Positions 48,524 to 56,984 of a DNA stretch of 64,000 bases are shown here, piece after piece (the stretch's first letter is position 1; each line of letters begins with the position of its first letter). Position numbers and translations under genes: made by a program. The notes under the pieces were generated by a model. The model did not search any database and was not told the DNA's origin. It saw only the letters and a program-made list of their open reading frames with translations. This stretch comes from Sphingomonas sp. SORGH_AS_0879. Its GTDB lineage: Bacteria > Pseudomonadota > Alphaproteobacteria > Sphingomonadales > Sphingomonadaceae. The DNA lies in NCBI RefSeq assembly GCF_030819175.1, contig NZ_JAUTBJ010000002.1, positions 692,001-756,000 of the forward strand. The letters run 5' to 3'.

Positions 48524-49813
48524 ATGGGCGACGCATTGCGGGTGGCTGTGGCGGGACTCGGCACGGTGGGGGGCGGCGTCATTCGCCTGCTCGACGCGAA
48601 CCGTGACCTGATTACCCGGCGCGCCGGTCGCCCGATCGAGATCGTCGCCGTGTCCGCGCGTGACCGGACCAAGGACCGGGGCGTGGACTTGTCGCGCTTC
48701 GAATGGGTCGACGATACCGCCGCGCTCGCCTCGCACCCCGATGCCGATGTGGTGGTCGAACTGATCGGCGGATCGGACGGCCCCGCGCTGACGCTCGCGC
48801 GGACCGCGCTCGATGCCGGGCGCGGGTTCGTCACCGCCAACAAGGCGATGCTGGCGCATCACGGCCTGGAACTGGCGCGGAAGGCGGAAGCGTCCAGCGC
48901 GGCGCTGAAGTTCGAGGCGGCGGTGGCGGGCGGCATCCCGGTCATCAAGGGGCTTCGCGAAGGTGCGGCGGCCAACGCGATCGCGCGGGTCTATGGCATC
49001 CTCAACGGCACCTGCAATTTCATCCTGTCCAAGATGGAAGCGGAAGGCCGCGACTTCGCCGAGGTGCTCGCCGAGGCCCAGGCGCTGGGTTATGCCGAGG
49101 CGGACCCCAGCTTCGACATCGACGGGGTGGACGCGGCGCACAAGCTGTCCATCCTGGCCGCCATCGCCTTCGGGACGCAGCCCGCCTTCGATGACGTCGC
49201 GATCGGCGGCGTGCGGCATGTGCTGGCCGCCGACATCGCGCAGGCGGCGTCGCTCGGCTATCGCGTGCGTCTGGTCGGCGTGGCGGAGGAGGGGGCGAAC
49301 GGCCTGTTCCAGCGGGTGCATCCGCATCTGGTGCCGCTCGACCACCCGCTGGCGCATGTCACCGGATCGACCAATGCCGTGGTGGCGGAGGGCAATTTCG
49401 TCGGCCGCTTGCTGTTCCAGGGCGCGGGGGCGGGCGACGGCCCGACCGCCAGCGCGGTGGTCGCCGACCTGATCGACATCGCGCGCGGCGAATATGGCGC
49501 GTCCTTCGCCATGCCCGCGCACGAACTGACCCCCGCCGCCAAGGCCGATAGCGGCGAGCGGCGCGGGCGGGCTTATTTGCGCTTCACCGTGCAGGACAAG
49601 GTCGGCGTCCTGGCCGAGATCGCCGCCGCGATGCGCGATGCGGGGGTTTCGATCGAGAGCCTGATCCAGCGCGGCGAAGCGGCCGATGGTGGGGTGATGA
49701 TCGCGATCGTGACGCATGAAGGGCCGGAGCGCGCGGTGGCCCAGGCGCTGGAGCGGTTGCGCGGGAGCCAGAGCCTGGTCGGGCAGCCGCTGTTGATGCA
49801 TATTCTGGGGTGA
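48524..49813 (+). CDS. hom: Homoserine dehydrogenase
   Basis: 429-residue NAD(P)-dependent enzyme that reduces aspartate semialdehyde to homoserine, the branch to threonine, methionine and isoleucine. The nucleotide-binding start is VAVAGLGTVGGGV; TANKAMLAHHG and LNGTCNFILSKMEAEG hold catalytic and substrate residues. A C-terminal ACT domain (about 350-429, with DKVGVLAEIAAAMRDAGVS) allows feedback by threonine. AGGAAGACG precedes the ATG. Confidence 0.97.
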   Translation: MGDALRVAVAGLGTVGGGVIRLLDANRDLITRRAGRPIEIVAVSARDRTKDRGVDLSRFEWVDDTAALASHPDADVVVELIGGSDGPALTLARTALDAGRGFVTANKAMLAHHGLELARKAEASSAALKFEAAVAGGIPVIKGLREGAAANAIARVYGILNGTCNFILSKMEAEGRDFAEVLAEAQALGYAEADPSFDIDGVDAAHKLSILAAIAFGTQPAFDDVAIGGVRHVLAADIAQAASLGYRVRLVGVAEEGANGLFQRVHPHLVPLDHPLAHVTGSTNAVVAEGNFVGRLLFQGAGAGDGPTASAVVADLIDIARGEYGASFAMPAHELTPAAKADSGERRGRAYLRFTVQDKVGVLAEIAAAMRDAGVSIESLIQRGEAADGGVMIAIVTHEGPERAVAQALERLRGSQSLVGQPLLMHILG

Positions 49814-49825
49814 TATCCCCGAACC

Positions 49826-49905
49826 GTCGCCCCAGCGCAGGCTGGGGCCTTTGGCGATGACGGCATTTCCTCGCCAGAGATCCCGGCCTGCGCCGGGATG
49901 ACGGT
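49826..49905. repeat. Paired CG-rich palindromes between convergent genes
   Basis: GCCCCAGCGCAGGCTGGGGC and ATCCCGGCCTGCGCCGGGAT are two separate stem-loops with similar cores (CAGCGCAGGCTG and CGGCCTGCGCCG), each next to GATGACGG. They form a common alphaproteobacterial repeat style and may terminate hom and the convergent oxygenase gene. Confidence 0.6.
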
Positions 49906-49912
49906 GTGAAGG

Positions 49913-50869
49913 CTATTTCTTGATCAACCCGATCTCCACCAGCCGCTCGAACAGATAGTCATGCGCGGTGATCGGCTCCGGATAGCGATCCGGGTGCCCC
50001 TCGCTCACCGTCCCGGGCAGCGTCTCGATCAGGAAATCGGGGGCCGGGTGCAGGAAGAAGGGCATCGAGTAACGCGAAAAGCCGCGCCGCTCGACCGGCG
50101 GGTTGACCACGCGGTGGGTGGTCGAGGGCAGGACATGGTTGGTCAGCCGCTGGAGCATGTCGCCGACATTGACCACCATCGCCCCCTCGGGCGGGCGGAT
50201 CGCCAGCCACTCGCCCGAATCGCGGTCGAGCAGTTCCAGCCCCGCCTCCTCGGCACCGAGCAACAGGGTGATGAGGTTGATATCCTCATGCGCGCCAGCC
50301 CGGACGCCCTCCGCATCCGCCGGGATCGGCGGATAATGGAGCAGGCGCAGCACCGAATTGCCGTCCTTCACCGCCGGGTCGAACCAGTGCGGGTCGAGTT
50401 TCAGATGGCGCGCGATGGCGGAGAGCAGCCGGTCCCCCGCCTTGTCGAACGCCGAGAAGAGCGCGATGAAATCCTCGCGGAACCCCTCAGGGCGTTCGGG
50501 CCAGATATTGGCGGGCATCCGGTCGGCATAGGCATGCCCCTCGGGCAGTTCGCGGCCGACATGCCAGAATTCCTTCAGGTCGACGACCTTGGCGTCCTTG
50601 GCGATCTCGGTCTTGAACGGGGTATAGCCGCGCGCGCCGCCGCCGCCGGGGACGTGATAGCCGCGCTTCTCCGCTTCGGGCAGCTCGAACAGCGCCTTGG
50701 TCTGCGCCCAGGCGCGGTCGATCAGGTCGGCGGGCACGCCGTGATCCGCGACGATAGCGAAACCGAACCGCTCGAACGAGCCGCCCAGCGCGGCGGCAAA
50801 GCCCTCGGGATCGCGGTCCTGATCGACGAGGCTGAGCGTCGGAACCTCGGCGGAGCGGGTGTCGGTCAT
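49913..50869 (-). CDS. 2-oxoglutarate/Fe(II) oxygenase, isopenicillin N synthase-like
   Basis: 318 residues of the IPNS-like superfamily. Iron ligands are His and Asp in AHEDINL (about 194-196) and His in TTHRVVN (about 250); RYSMPFF has the Arg-x-Ser that holds the 2-oxoglutarate carboxylate. The N-terminal DIOX_N part has FGFAIVADHGVP. The substrate is not predictable. It converges on hom across a repeat-bearing 99-bp gap. Confidence 0.9.
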   Translation of the reverse strand: MTDTRSAEVPTLSLVDQDRDPEGFAAALGGSFERFGFAIVADHGVPADLIDRAWAQTKALFELPEAEKRGYHVPGGGGARGYTPFKTEIAKDAKVVDLKEFWHVGRELPEGHAYADRMPANIWPERPEGFREDFIALFSAFDKAGDRLLSAIARHLKLDPHWFDPAVKDGNSVLRLLHYPPIPADAEGVRAGAHEDINLITLLLGAEEAGLELLDRDSGEWLAIRPPEGAMVVNVGDMLQRLTNHVLPSTTHRVVNPPVERRGFSRYSMPFFLHPAPDFLIETLPGTVSEGHPDRYPEPITAHDYLFERLVEIGLIKK

Positions 50870-50939
50870 CGTGATATGTCCAGAAAATCTAACAGGCTGG
50901 CATCACTATAACGCGCCCGAGCCGTCCGAACAGGCCGAG

Positions 50940-51437
50940 TTATCCGCCCAGCGTGATCGTCCCGGTCGATCGGTCGCCGCCCGCCGGACGCAGGTCGAGG
51001 CGGAAGGGCTTTTCCTCCGCCGTCTTGCCGACCAGCGCGCCGCCCTGATCGGTGAGCGTGAAGTCGGCGTCGCCCATCTTCTCCTGGAACCAGCCGCGCA
51101 CGGTCGCCGGGTCGGCGGGGCTGTCGAAGGTCATGGTGAACGCCTTGTCACGGCCATTGCCGACATCGACGTTGCGGATCGTCGATCCCGGATAGAGGTG
51201 GACGCCGTTCAGCTCGAAATTATCCGCCTCCAGCGAGACCTTGGGCAGCTTGAACGCGCCCTGAAAGCCCGGCAGCGCCAGCTTCACCTCGCCCGACTTG
51301 CCATCGACCGAGGCCAGTGTCTCGCCATCCGAGCTGTTCACGGTGATCGACGTGCCCTGACTCGGTCGATCGCATGCCGACAGGGCCAGTGCCGCGACAA
51401 GCGGGAGCGACACGGTAATGCGGTACGGGGTGATCAT
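50940..51437 (-). CDS. Hypothetical lipoprotein
   Basis: 165 residues with a signal ending in the lipobox LSAC (Cys near residue 20). AAGGGAG precedes the ATG. The mature part is beta-rich: VNSSDGETLASVDGKSGEV, LPGFQGAFKLPKVSLEADNF and DVGNGRDKAFTMTFDSPADP, resembling a lipocalin-like or adhesin-like fold. Not recognised. An RNA leader of 171 bp lies toward the divergent MFS gene. Confidence 0.8.
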   Translation of the reverse strand: MITPYRITVSLPLVAALALSACDRPSQGTSITVNSSDGETLASVDGKSGEVKLALPGFQGAFKLPKVSLEADNFELNGVHLYPGSTIRNVDVGNGRDKAFTMTFDSPADPATVRGWFQEKMGDADFTLTDQGGALVGKTAEEKPFRLDLRPAGGDRSTGTITLGG

Positions 51438-51608
51438 GGCGGCAAACTCCCTTGCGTGCCCTGTTGATCCAATACAGCGAGTTGTACCCTGTGGGGTCCA
51501 CAAGCTGTCGACGTGCTGAACGTCGCAGGGCGTGTGATGACAGCCACCGGGCCTCGGGCCGCTTTCCCGGTTTCCCTTCGGACCAATTCCCCCTAAGGGA
51601 CAGCCATC

Positions 51609-52856
51609 ATGTCCGAACCCCGTTCCGCTGCTCCGGCGGCGTCCGTCGTGGCCGAGCCGCCCGGCGCGCCGATCGGCTTTGTCGAATTCGTCCTCCTGAT
51701 CGCGGCGCTGATGGCGCTGACCGCGCTCGGCATCGATTCGATGCTGCCGGCGCTGCCCGCCATGGGCGAGAGCCTGAATGCGTCGCCCGCCGCCCGCCCG
51801 TTCGTCGTCACCGCCTTCCTGATCGGGTTCGGCGTGGCGCAACTGGTGCACGGACCGCTCGCCGATCGCTATGGGCGGCGGCGGGTGCTGATCGTCGCGC
51901 TGGTCATCTATGTCATCGCCAATGGCGCGGCGGCGGTGGCGGGCAGCTTCACGCTGTTGCTGGTCGCGCGCGTCTGTGCGGGCGCGGCGATCGCGGCGAC
52001 GCGGGTCGCGACGGTGGCGCTGGTCCGCGACTGCTATCATGGCCGCGCCATGGCGCAGGTCATGTCGATCGCCTTCATGGTGTTCATGATCGTCCCGATC
52101 CTCGCGCCTGCCTTCGGCGAACTGGTGCTGCTGTTCGGCAATTGGCGGCTGATCTTCTGGACGATCGCGGGGCTGGCGGGGCTGGTGCTGGCCTGGTTCT
52201 CCATCCGGATGCCCGAGACGCTGGCGCCCGAGGCGCGGCAGCCCATCTCGTTACCGCGCATCCTGGGCGGCTGGCGTGAGACGCTGAGCGACCGGCTGTC
52301 GCTGGGCTATACGCTGGCGGCGACCGCGCTGATGGCGGCGCTCTATGGCTATCTCAACTCGGTCCAGCCGATCATGGCGGTGACGTTCGGGCGGGAAAAG
52401 CTGCTCGCGCTGATCTTCGCCACCACCTCGGTCACGATGGCGGCGGCGAACCTGCTCAACTCGCGCATCGTCATGCGGCTGGGCACGCGGGTCATCAGCC
52501 ACAGCGCGGTGACGATCCTGATCCTCGTGTCGGCGATCCATCTGGGCATCGCGCAATTCTGGGGTGAGTCGCTGATCGTCTTCGCCGTGCTCCAGGCGAT
52601 TACCATGGCGTGTTTCGGTCTGGCGACCTCCAACTTCTCCTCCATGGCGATGGAGAATATGGGGCGGATCGCCGGAACCGCGTCCAGCGTGCAGGGCTTC
52701 ACCAGCGTCACGATCGGTTCGCTGATCGGCGCGGGGATCGGCCAGGCGTTCGATACGACAACCCGCCCGCTGATCCTGGGCTTTCTGATCGCCGGATGCG
52801 TGGCCTTCGCGATGGTGTTCCTGACCGAGCGCGGGCGCATGTTCCGCCCCACCTGA
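51609..52856 (+). CDS. Bcr/CflA family multidrug efflux MFS transporter
   Basis: 415 residues, 12 predicted helices. The DHA1-type motif LADRYGRRRVLI (loop 2-3) is present, and IDSMLPALPAM and VTAFLIGFGVAQLVHGPLAD match Bcr/CflA. Such pumps export bicyclomycin, chloramphenicol or sulfonamides with proton antiport; the substrate here is unknown. An N-terminal extension of about 22 residues precedes helix 1. The upstream gap (51438-51608) is shared with the divergent lipoprotein gene. Confidence 0.92.
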   Translation: MSEPRSAAPAASVVAEPPGAPIGFVEFVLLIAALMALTALGIDSMLPALPAMGESLNASPAARPFVVTAFLIGFGVAQLVHGPLADRYGRRRVLIVALVIYVIANGAAAVAGSFTLLLVARVCAGAAIAATRVATVALVRDCYHGRAMAQVMSIAFMVFMIVPILAPAFGELVLLFGNWRLIFWTIAGLAGLVLAWFSIRMPETLAPEARQPISLPRILGGWRETLSDRLSLGYTLAATALMAALYGYLNSVQPIMAVTFGREKLLALIFATTSVTMAAANLLNSRIVMRLGTRVISHSAVTILILVSAIHLGIAQFWGESLIVFAVLQAITMACFGLATSNFSSMAMENMGRIAGTASSVQGFTSVTIGSLIGAGIGQAFDTTTRPLILGFLIAGCVAFAMVFLTERGRMFRPT

Positions 52857-52927
52857 ACCCGCTCCGCTCGGGAACCGCCCGGCCCACCGCACCGTTCCTC
52901 ATCTGAAACCAAGCAGAGGAGGCGAGC

Positions 52928-53269
52928 ATGGGCGGACATCAGGTTCCCAGCCAGGGACCCGGCGACGATGGCTGGGACGAGGAAGGCTATGACGAGAGCC
53001 AGCGTGCCGAAATCCTGGAGGCGACGCGCAACGGCCCGACGGACGGCGTGCTGCTGACCGATATCGCACCCGATCTGGGCGACGATACGGTGGAGGACGA
53101 ACCGATCGACGAAATCGACATGGATTCGGAGGAGGTCGGCGAAAGCGACGCCTCGGTCGACATGGATGCCGAGGATATCGACGAAGACGATCTCCAGGAG
53201 GATTTCGAGGACGAGACCGTCGCCGACGGCGATATCGACGAGGCCGACGACGCCGCGCTTCGGCCATGA
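52928..53269 (+). CDS. Acidic hypothetical protein
   Basis: 113 residues, extremely acidic: nearly 40% Asp+Glu, including EEVGESDASVDMDAEDIDED. No signal peptide, no hydrophobic core, likely disordered. AGCAGAGGAGG lies just before the ATG. The stop overlaps the start of the MliC-like gene as ATGA (53266-53269), so the two are coupled although their cellular places differ. Unrecognised. Confidence 0.75.
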   Translation: MGGHQVPSQGPGDDGWDEEGYDESQRAEILEATRNGPTDGVLLTDIAPDLGDDTVEDEPIDEIDMDSEEVGESDASVDMDAEDIDEDDLQEDFEDETVADGDIDEADDAALRP

Positions 53270-53592
53270 CGCGGTTGCCCGTGGCGCTGGCGGCGGGCGG
53301 GATCGTGCTGGTCGGCTGCTCGACCATGCCCGATCCCCGCGCCGCGATGCCGCCGATGATCTCCACCACCTTTCAGTGCGAGAATGGCAGCCGCTTCTGG
53401 GCGCGGTTCGATAACCGCGACGACAGCGCGTTGTTGCGTCTCGACGGCGATCTGGAGGTGCGGATGGCCGGACAGCCGGTCGCATCCGGCATCCATTATG
53501 CGGGCTTCGGCCATGACCTTCGCGGCAAGGGGGGTGAGGTTGTTTTGACACGGCCCACCGGTGACTCCCTGCGCTGCACCGCGTTTCGCTGA
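53266..53592 (+). CDS. MliC-family lysozyme inhibitor lipoprotein
   Basis: 108 residues. The signal peptide ends in VGCS (lipobox, Cys near residue 18). The domain STTFQCENGSRFWARFDN then GIHYAGFGHDLRGKGGEVVL and the late LRCTAF form the MliC pattern: two cysteines for the disulfide and the SGxxY-type loop that inserts into the C-type lysozyme active site. It would protect peptidoglycan from host or predator lysozyme. The start is coupled to the acidic protein gene. Confidence 0.85.
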   Translation: MTRLPVALAAGGIVLVGCSTMPDPRAAMPPMISTTFQCENGSRFWARFDNRDDSALLRLDGDLEVRMAGQPVASGIHYAGFGHDLRGKGGEVVLTRPTGDSLRCTAFR

Positions 53593-53823
53593 AGCGGGGG
53601 CGACAAAAGAGGCGGAAAAATGGCGGAAAACCGCGATCGCCCCATTCCGCCCCCATTTGGTTCATCTAAGTGACAGGAACTGTGACTTTCATGGCACAGC
53701 TTGTCGGAAGGCGACTGAAATTCGCGTTTCCCGTGCAACTCCTGGCGCAATTGCCGGTTAAGCGGGCCTGGGCTGAGCGGTTCGATCCGCCGCCCCACAT
53801 AGAATAAGAGAAGGGTATCTCGT

Positions 53824-54459
53824 ATGCGTAAGCTTTCCCTCGTCGCCGCTGCGGCGGCTGCGTTCGTCGCCGTGCCTGCCATGGCGCAGGACATGAACAC
53901 CACCAGCGACACGTCGGCACCGGCCGCCGACACCGCGACCGCTCCCGACGGCACCCGCGCCTTCGGTATCGAGCCGTACGTCGCGATCATGGGTGGTTGG
54001 GAGCAGTTCGATCGCCAGTCGGTCGCCGGCATCCCCGCGCAGCCCAAGGGCTATAACCTGGACGGCGCGCTGGTCGAGGGCATCGTCGGTGCCAACATCC
54101 CGCTGGGCCCCGTGTTCGTCGGTGCCGAGGGCTCGGTCGCCAAGGGCGTGTCGGGTGACATCGACTGGCAGTATGGCGCCTATGGCCGCGCGGGCTTCCG
54201 CGCCGGTGAGAGCGGCCTGTTCTACGGCAAGGTCGGTTATCGCTGGAACAACTTCCACAACTTCGCGCCGGGCGTCGCTGGCGACCTGAAGCGCGACTAT
54301 CACGGCACCGTGTATGGCGTCGGCGCGGAAGTCGGCCCCAAGGATATCGGTCTGGGCGGCCTGACCGGCAATTCGGGTCTGCGCCTCCGCATGGAAGTTT
54401 CGACCTTCGACGACGCGCATTCGTTCCGCCCGATGGCGGGTGTCGTCGCACACTTCTGA
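53824..54459 (+). CDS. Opacity/OmpA-like outer-membrane beta-barrel protein
   Basis: 211 residues. Signal peptide MRKLSLVAAAAAAF to PAMAQDM. A Thr/Ala/Asp-rich linker (25-50) precedes about eight amphipathic beta strands, for example FGIEPYVAIMGGWEQFDR, QYGAYGRAGFRAG and LFYGKVGYRWNNF. It ends MAGVVAHF, with the C-terminal Phe for BAM recognition. The 231-bp upstream gap has no gene; AAGAGAAGGG precedes the ATG. Role in surface exposure is unknown. A strong terminator follows. Confidence 0.88.
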   Translation: MRKLSLVAAAAAAFVAVPAMAQDMNTTSDTSAPAADTATAPDGTRAFGIEPYVAIMGGWEQFDRQSVAGIPAQPKGYNLDGALVEGIVGANIPLGPVFVGAEGSVAKGVSGDIDWQYGAYGRAGFRAGESGLFYGKVGYRWNNFHNFAPGVAGDLKRDYHGTVYGVGAEVGPKDIGLGGLTGNSGLRLRMEVSTFDDAHSFRPMAGVVAHF

Positions 54460-54485
54460 TCCCTCTCGGATCCAGTTGGCTTAAG

Positions 54486-54525
54486 GGGACGGGGTTCGGC
54501 AGCGATGCCGAGCCCCGTTTTCCTG
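54486..54525 (+). terminator. Terminator after the outer-membrane protein gene
   Basis: GACGGGGTTCGGCA pairs with TGCCGAGCCCCGTTTTC, one G-T wobble, followed by T residues; it lies 27 bp after the stop codon. Confidence 0.85.
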
Positions 54526-54547
54526 TGCGCGATGGCTCCCCATATCC

Positions 54548-54886
54548 ATGGGGATGGTCGGACGGGTGAAGCGAAAGGCGGGGCTGATGGCCGCCGCGGA
54601 ACGGGTCGAGGCGCTCGCGGTGCCGGTCTGCGCGCTGTGCGAAAGGCCTTTGGGGGTGAAGGTGGAATGGCACCACCCCGTGCCCAAGAGCGAGGGCGGG
54701 CGAGAGACGGTGCCGGTGCATCCCATCTGTCACCGCACGATCCATGCGACGCTGTCCAACGCGGAACTGGCACGGGCTTATGCGGACTTCGCGGTGCTGC
54801 GGGCGCATCCGGACATGGTGCGGTTTCTGAAGTGGATTGCGGGGAAACCGGCGGACTTCCATGCGCCGACGCGGGCGGCGCGGTGA
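54548..54886 (+). CDS. HNH endonuclease domain protein
   Basis: 112 residues. The HNH core is VCALCERP (zinc pair), EWHHPVPKSEGG (catalytic His) and HPICHRTIHATLS (second zinc pair and His). The start at 54548 is uncertain; GTG/ATG codons nearby lack a clear ribosome-binding site. HNH proteins of this length are common, single-domain and of unknown target. The repeat-rich region 54887-55299 follows. Confidence 0.82.
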   Translation: MGMVGRVKRKAGLMAAAERVEALAVPVCALCERPLGVKVEWHHPVPKSEGGRETVPVHPICHRTIHATLSNAELARAYADFAVLRAHPDMVRFLKWIAGKPADFHAPTRAAR

Positions 54887-54920
54887 TTTTGTTTCACGCG
54901 AAGCCGCGATGACGCGAAGA

Positions 54921-55270
54921 TTTTTGTTCGCGCGGAGGCGTGGAGGCTTTTGGGTTCGCGCAGAGGCGCGGAGGGCGCGGAGCAGACGCGCGGCTGGCCT
55001 TCACCCGCATCCACCCCTTCCGTTCAGCCTGAGCGCAGTCGAAGGCCAAGGGCATCCCCTTGCCCCAAGGCATTTTCGGGCCAGAGGCCCAAGCAGTTAC
55101 TTGAAAGCGCTTCGCGCTCGGGGATGCGTTTATCAGAGGTCATCGCGTGGCCTTCGACTACGCTCAGGCTGAACGGCGCGGGGGAATGCACCCGCCATGA
55201 TCTACTTCTCTGCGGCCTCTGCGCGAACCCGGAAATCTCCGCGTCTCCGCGCCTCCGCGCGAACAAAAAA
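54921..55270. repeat. Nested inverted repeat downstream of nrdB
   Basis: The 413-bp gap 54887-55299 holds no gene. An outer pair, TTTTTGTTCGCGCGGAGGCG (from 54921) and its complement CGCCTCCGCGCGAACAAAAAA (ending 55270), runs for about 60 bases with partial matches further in (GGGTTCGCGCAGAGGC and GCCTCTGCGCGAACCC). Inside lies a second inverted pair, CGTTCAGCCTGAGCGCAGTC (from 55021) and CTTCGACTACGCTCAGGCTG (from 55152), which are copies of the repeat at 39191. The palindromes are thus nested over 350 bp. Confidence 0.75.
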
Positions 55271-55293
55271 GGGCGGACCGAAGCCCGCCCTCT
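55262..55293 (-). terminator. Terminator of nrdB
   Basis: On the minus strand AGGGCGG, a GCTTCGGT loop, and CCGCCCT followed by six T make a strong rho-independent terminator, 7 bp past the nrdB stop codon. Its T-tract is shared with the outer repeat arm. Confidence 0.88.
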
Positions 55294-55299
55294 CGCGGA

Positions 55300-56355
55300 T
55301 CACTCCGCCGCGACGCCCGCGGCGGAGAACATGTCGCCGGTCTCGGTCGGCTCCTCGTTCGCCGCCTTGGCGGTCTTGGCCTTCTGGCGGGTGTCGAAGG
55401 CGTCCCACACGTCGTTCCACTGGCCGCGCGTCGCCGCCTTGGAATATTCGGTCGCCCGCGTCTCGAAGAAGTTGGCATGCTCCACGCCGTTGAGCAGCGG
55501 GGTCAGCCAGGGCAGGGGATGCTCGTCGATCATGTAGATCGGCTTCAGCCCCAACTGGCCCAGACGCCAGTCGGCGATGTAGCGGATATACTTCTTGATC
55601 TCCTTGGGCTTCATGCCCTCGACCGGGCCCATTTCAAAGGCGAGGTCGATGAAATTGTCCTCCAGGCGGATCGTTGTCTGGCACACATCGGCGATGTCGT
55701 CCTTGACCGCCTTGGTCAGGCACTGGCGCTCCTTGCAGAAGGCGTGGAACATGCGGATGATGCCCTCGCAGTGCAGGCTCTCGTCGCGCACCGACCAGCT
55801 GACGATCTGGCCCATGCCCTTCATCTTGTTGAAGCGCGGGAAGTTCATCAGCATCGCGAAGCTGGCGAACAACTGAACGCCCTCGGTGAAGCCGCCGAAC
55901 ATGGCCAGCGTGCGGGCAATGTCCTCGTCGCTGTCGACGCCGAAATTCTGCATGTAATCATGCTTGTCCTTCATCTCGGCATATTCGAGGAAGGCGCCAT
56001 ATTCGCTCTCGGGCATGCCGATCGTGTCGAGCAGATGGCTGTACGCCGCGATATGCACCGTCTCCATGTTGGAGAAGGCGGTCAGCATCATCTTGATCTC
56101 GGTCGGCTTGAACACCCGACCATATTTCTCGTGATAGCAGTCCTGCACCTCGACGTCCGCCTGGGTGAAGAAGCGGAAGATCTGGGTCAGCAGGTTGCGC
56201 TCGTGATCGGTCAGCTTCTGCGCCCAGTCGCGGCAGTCCTCGCCCAGCGGCACCTCTTCGGGCAGCCAGTGGAGCTGTTGCTGGCGCTTCCAGAACTCGA
56301 ATGCCCAGGGATATTCGAAGGGCTTATACTGCTTGGAGGCTTGGAGAAGAGGCAT
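55300..56355 (-). CDS. nrdB: Ribonucleotide reductase class Ia, beta subunit
   Basis: 351-residue diiron-tyrosyl radical subunit. METVHIAAYSHLL carries Glu and His iron ligands and the radical Tyr; SWSVRDESLHCEG carries further Glu/His ligands. It supplies the radical used by NrdA to reduce ribonucleoside diphosphates. There is no N-terminal ATP-cone. nrdA lies about 1.1 kb upstream on the same strand, separated by three small genes, one on the other strand, so cotranscription is doubtful. The C-terminus is Glu-rich and ends DMFSAAGVAAE. Confidence 0.96.
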   Translation of the reverse strand: MPLLQASKQYKPFEYPWAFEFWKRQQQLHWLPEEVPLGEDCRDWAQKLTDHERNLLTQIFRFFTQADVEVQDCYHEKYGRVFKPTEIKMMLTAFSNMETVHIAAYSHLLDTIGMPESEYGAFLEYAEMKDKHDYMQNFGVDSDEDIARTLAMFGGFTEGVQLFASFAMLMNFPRFNKMKGMGQIVSWSVRDESLHCEGIIRMFHAFCKERQCLTKAVKDDIADVCQTTIRLEDNFIDLAFEMGPVEGMKPKEIKKYIRYIADWRLGQLGLKPIYMIDEHPLPWLTPLLNGVEHANFFETRATEYSKAATRGQWNDVWDAFDTRQKAKTAKAANEEPTETGDMFSAAGVAAE

Positions 56356-56401
56356 CGGGGTTACTCCGGATACGAATGAGGTGAAGAGGGTGAAGGCCGG
56401 T

Positions 56402-56599
56402 TCAGCCGCTGCTCGCCCAAGAGCGCAGAGCGGTCGCGAAACCCGCGAGAATGATCCCGCCCATGGCGAACATGGTGCCCGCGATCAGCCGGGCATAGCG
56501 ACCCTGGTCCGACCGGGGGCGGCGGAGTTGCAGCAGCAGCGTTGCGCCGATCCCGCCCAGTGCCGCCGCCACCGCGTACATGATGAACGCCGATGTCAT
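56402..56599 (-). CDS. Small membrane protein, hypothetical
   Basis: 65 residues with two hydrophobic helices: AFIMYAVAAALGGIGATLLL and LIAGTMFAMGGIILAGFAT, split by a basic loop (RRPRSDQGRYAR). Its orientation and GC3-biased codons match nrdB, which lies 46 bp downstream. No clear ribosome-binding site. Not recognised. It could be a short integral protein associated with the reductase operon or an unrelated insert. Confidence 0.55.
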   Translation of the reverse strand: MTSAFIMYAVAAALGGIGATLLLQLRRPRSDQGRYARLIAGTMFAMGGIILAGFATALRSWASSG

Positions 56600-56655
56600 G
56601 CGACCAATTCCGGCTTGGCGCGTTCCGAAACCGAACCCAACACAGGAGACTCAAG

Positions 56656-56907
56656 ATGGTCGATGTCAGCCAGATCAAGGAACATGCGGAAGTCATCGGT
56701 GCGGACGGCGTCCATGTCGGCACCGTCGACCATGTCGATGGCGACCGCATCAAGCTGACCAAGAACGACAGCCCCCAGACGGAAGGCGGGCAGGGCGCCA
56801 AGCATCATTACCTGCCGATCGGCCTGGTCGCCGAGATCGAGGGCGACAAGGTCCGCCTGTCGGCCACCGCACAGAACGCCGTCGACCAGTTCGAAGAGGC
56901 GGAGTGA
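56656..56907 (+). CDS. DUF2171 domain protein (PRC-barrel-like)
   Basis: 83 residues. AGGAG precedes ATG at 56656. The sequence reads MVDVSQIKEHAEVIGADG, then VGTVDHVDGDRIKLTKND and HHYLPIGLVAEIEGDKVRLS, the PRC-barrel-like beta fold of DUF2171. Such small proteins bind RNA or other proteins in some bacteria, but this group is uncharacterised. It is on the opposite strand to nrdA and nrdB. Confidence 0.85.
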   Translation: MVDVSQIKEHAEVIGADGVHVGTVDHVDGDRIKLTKNDSPQTEGGQGAKHHYLPIGLVAEIEGDKVRLSATAQNAVDQFEEAE

Positions 56908-56916
56908 TTTCCCAAT

Positions 56917-56977
56917 CCCTCTCCCCTTGTGGGAGAGGGAGGGGCCCGCGGCCATAGGCCGTGGGAGGGTGAGGGGG
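56917..56977. repeat. Left inverted repeat flanking the DUF559 gene
   Basis: Sixty bases beginning CCCTCTCCCCTTGTGGGAGA. The same sequence, about 90% identical by eye, occurs in reverse complement at 57370-57431. It contains internal stem-loops (CTCCCC/GGGGAG style) and ends 8 bp from the DUF559 stop codon. Confidence 0.75.
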
Positions 56978-56984
56978 CCGTCCA

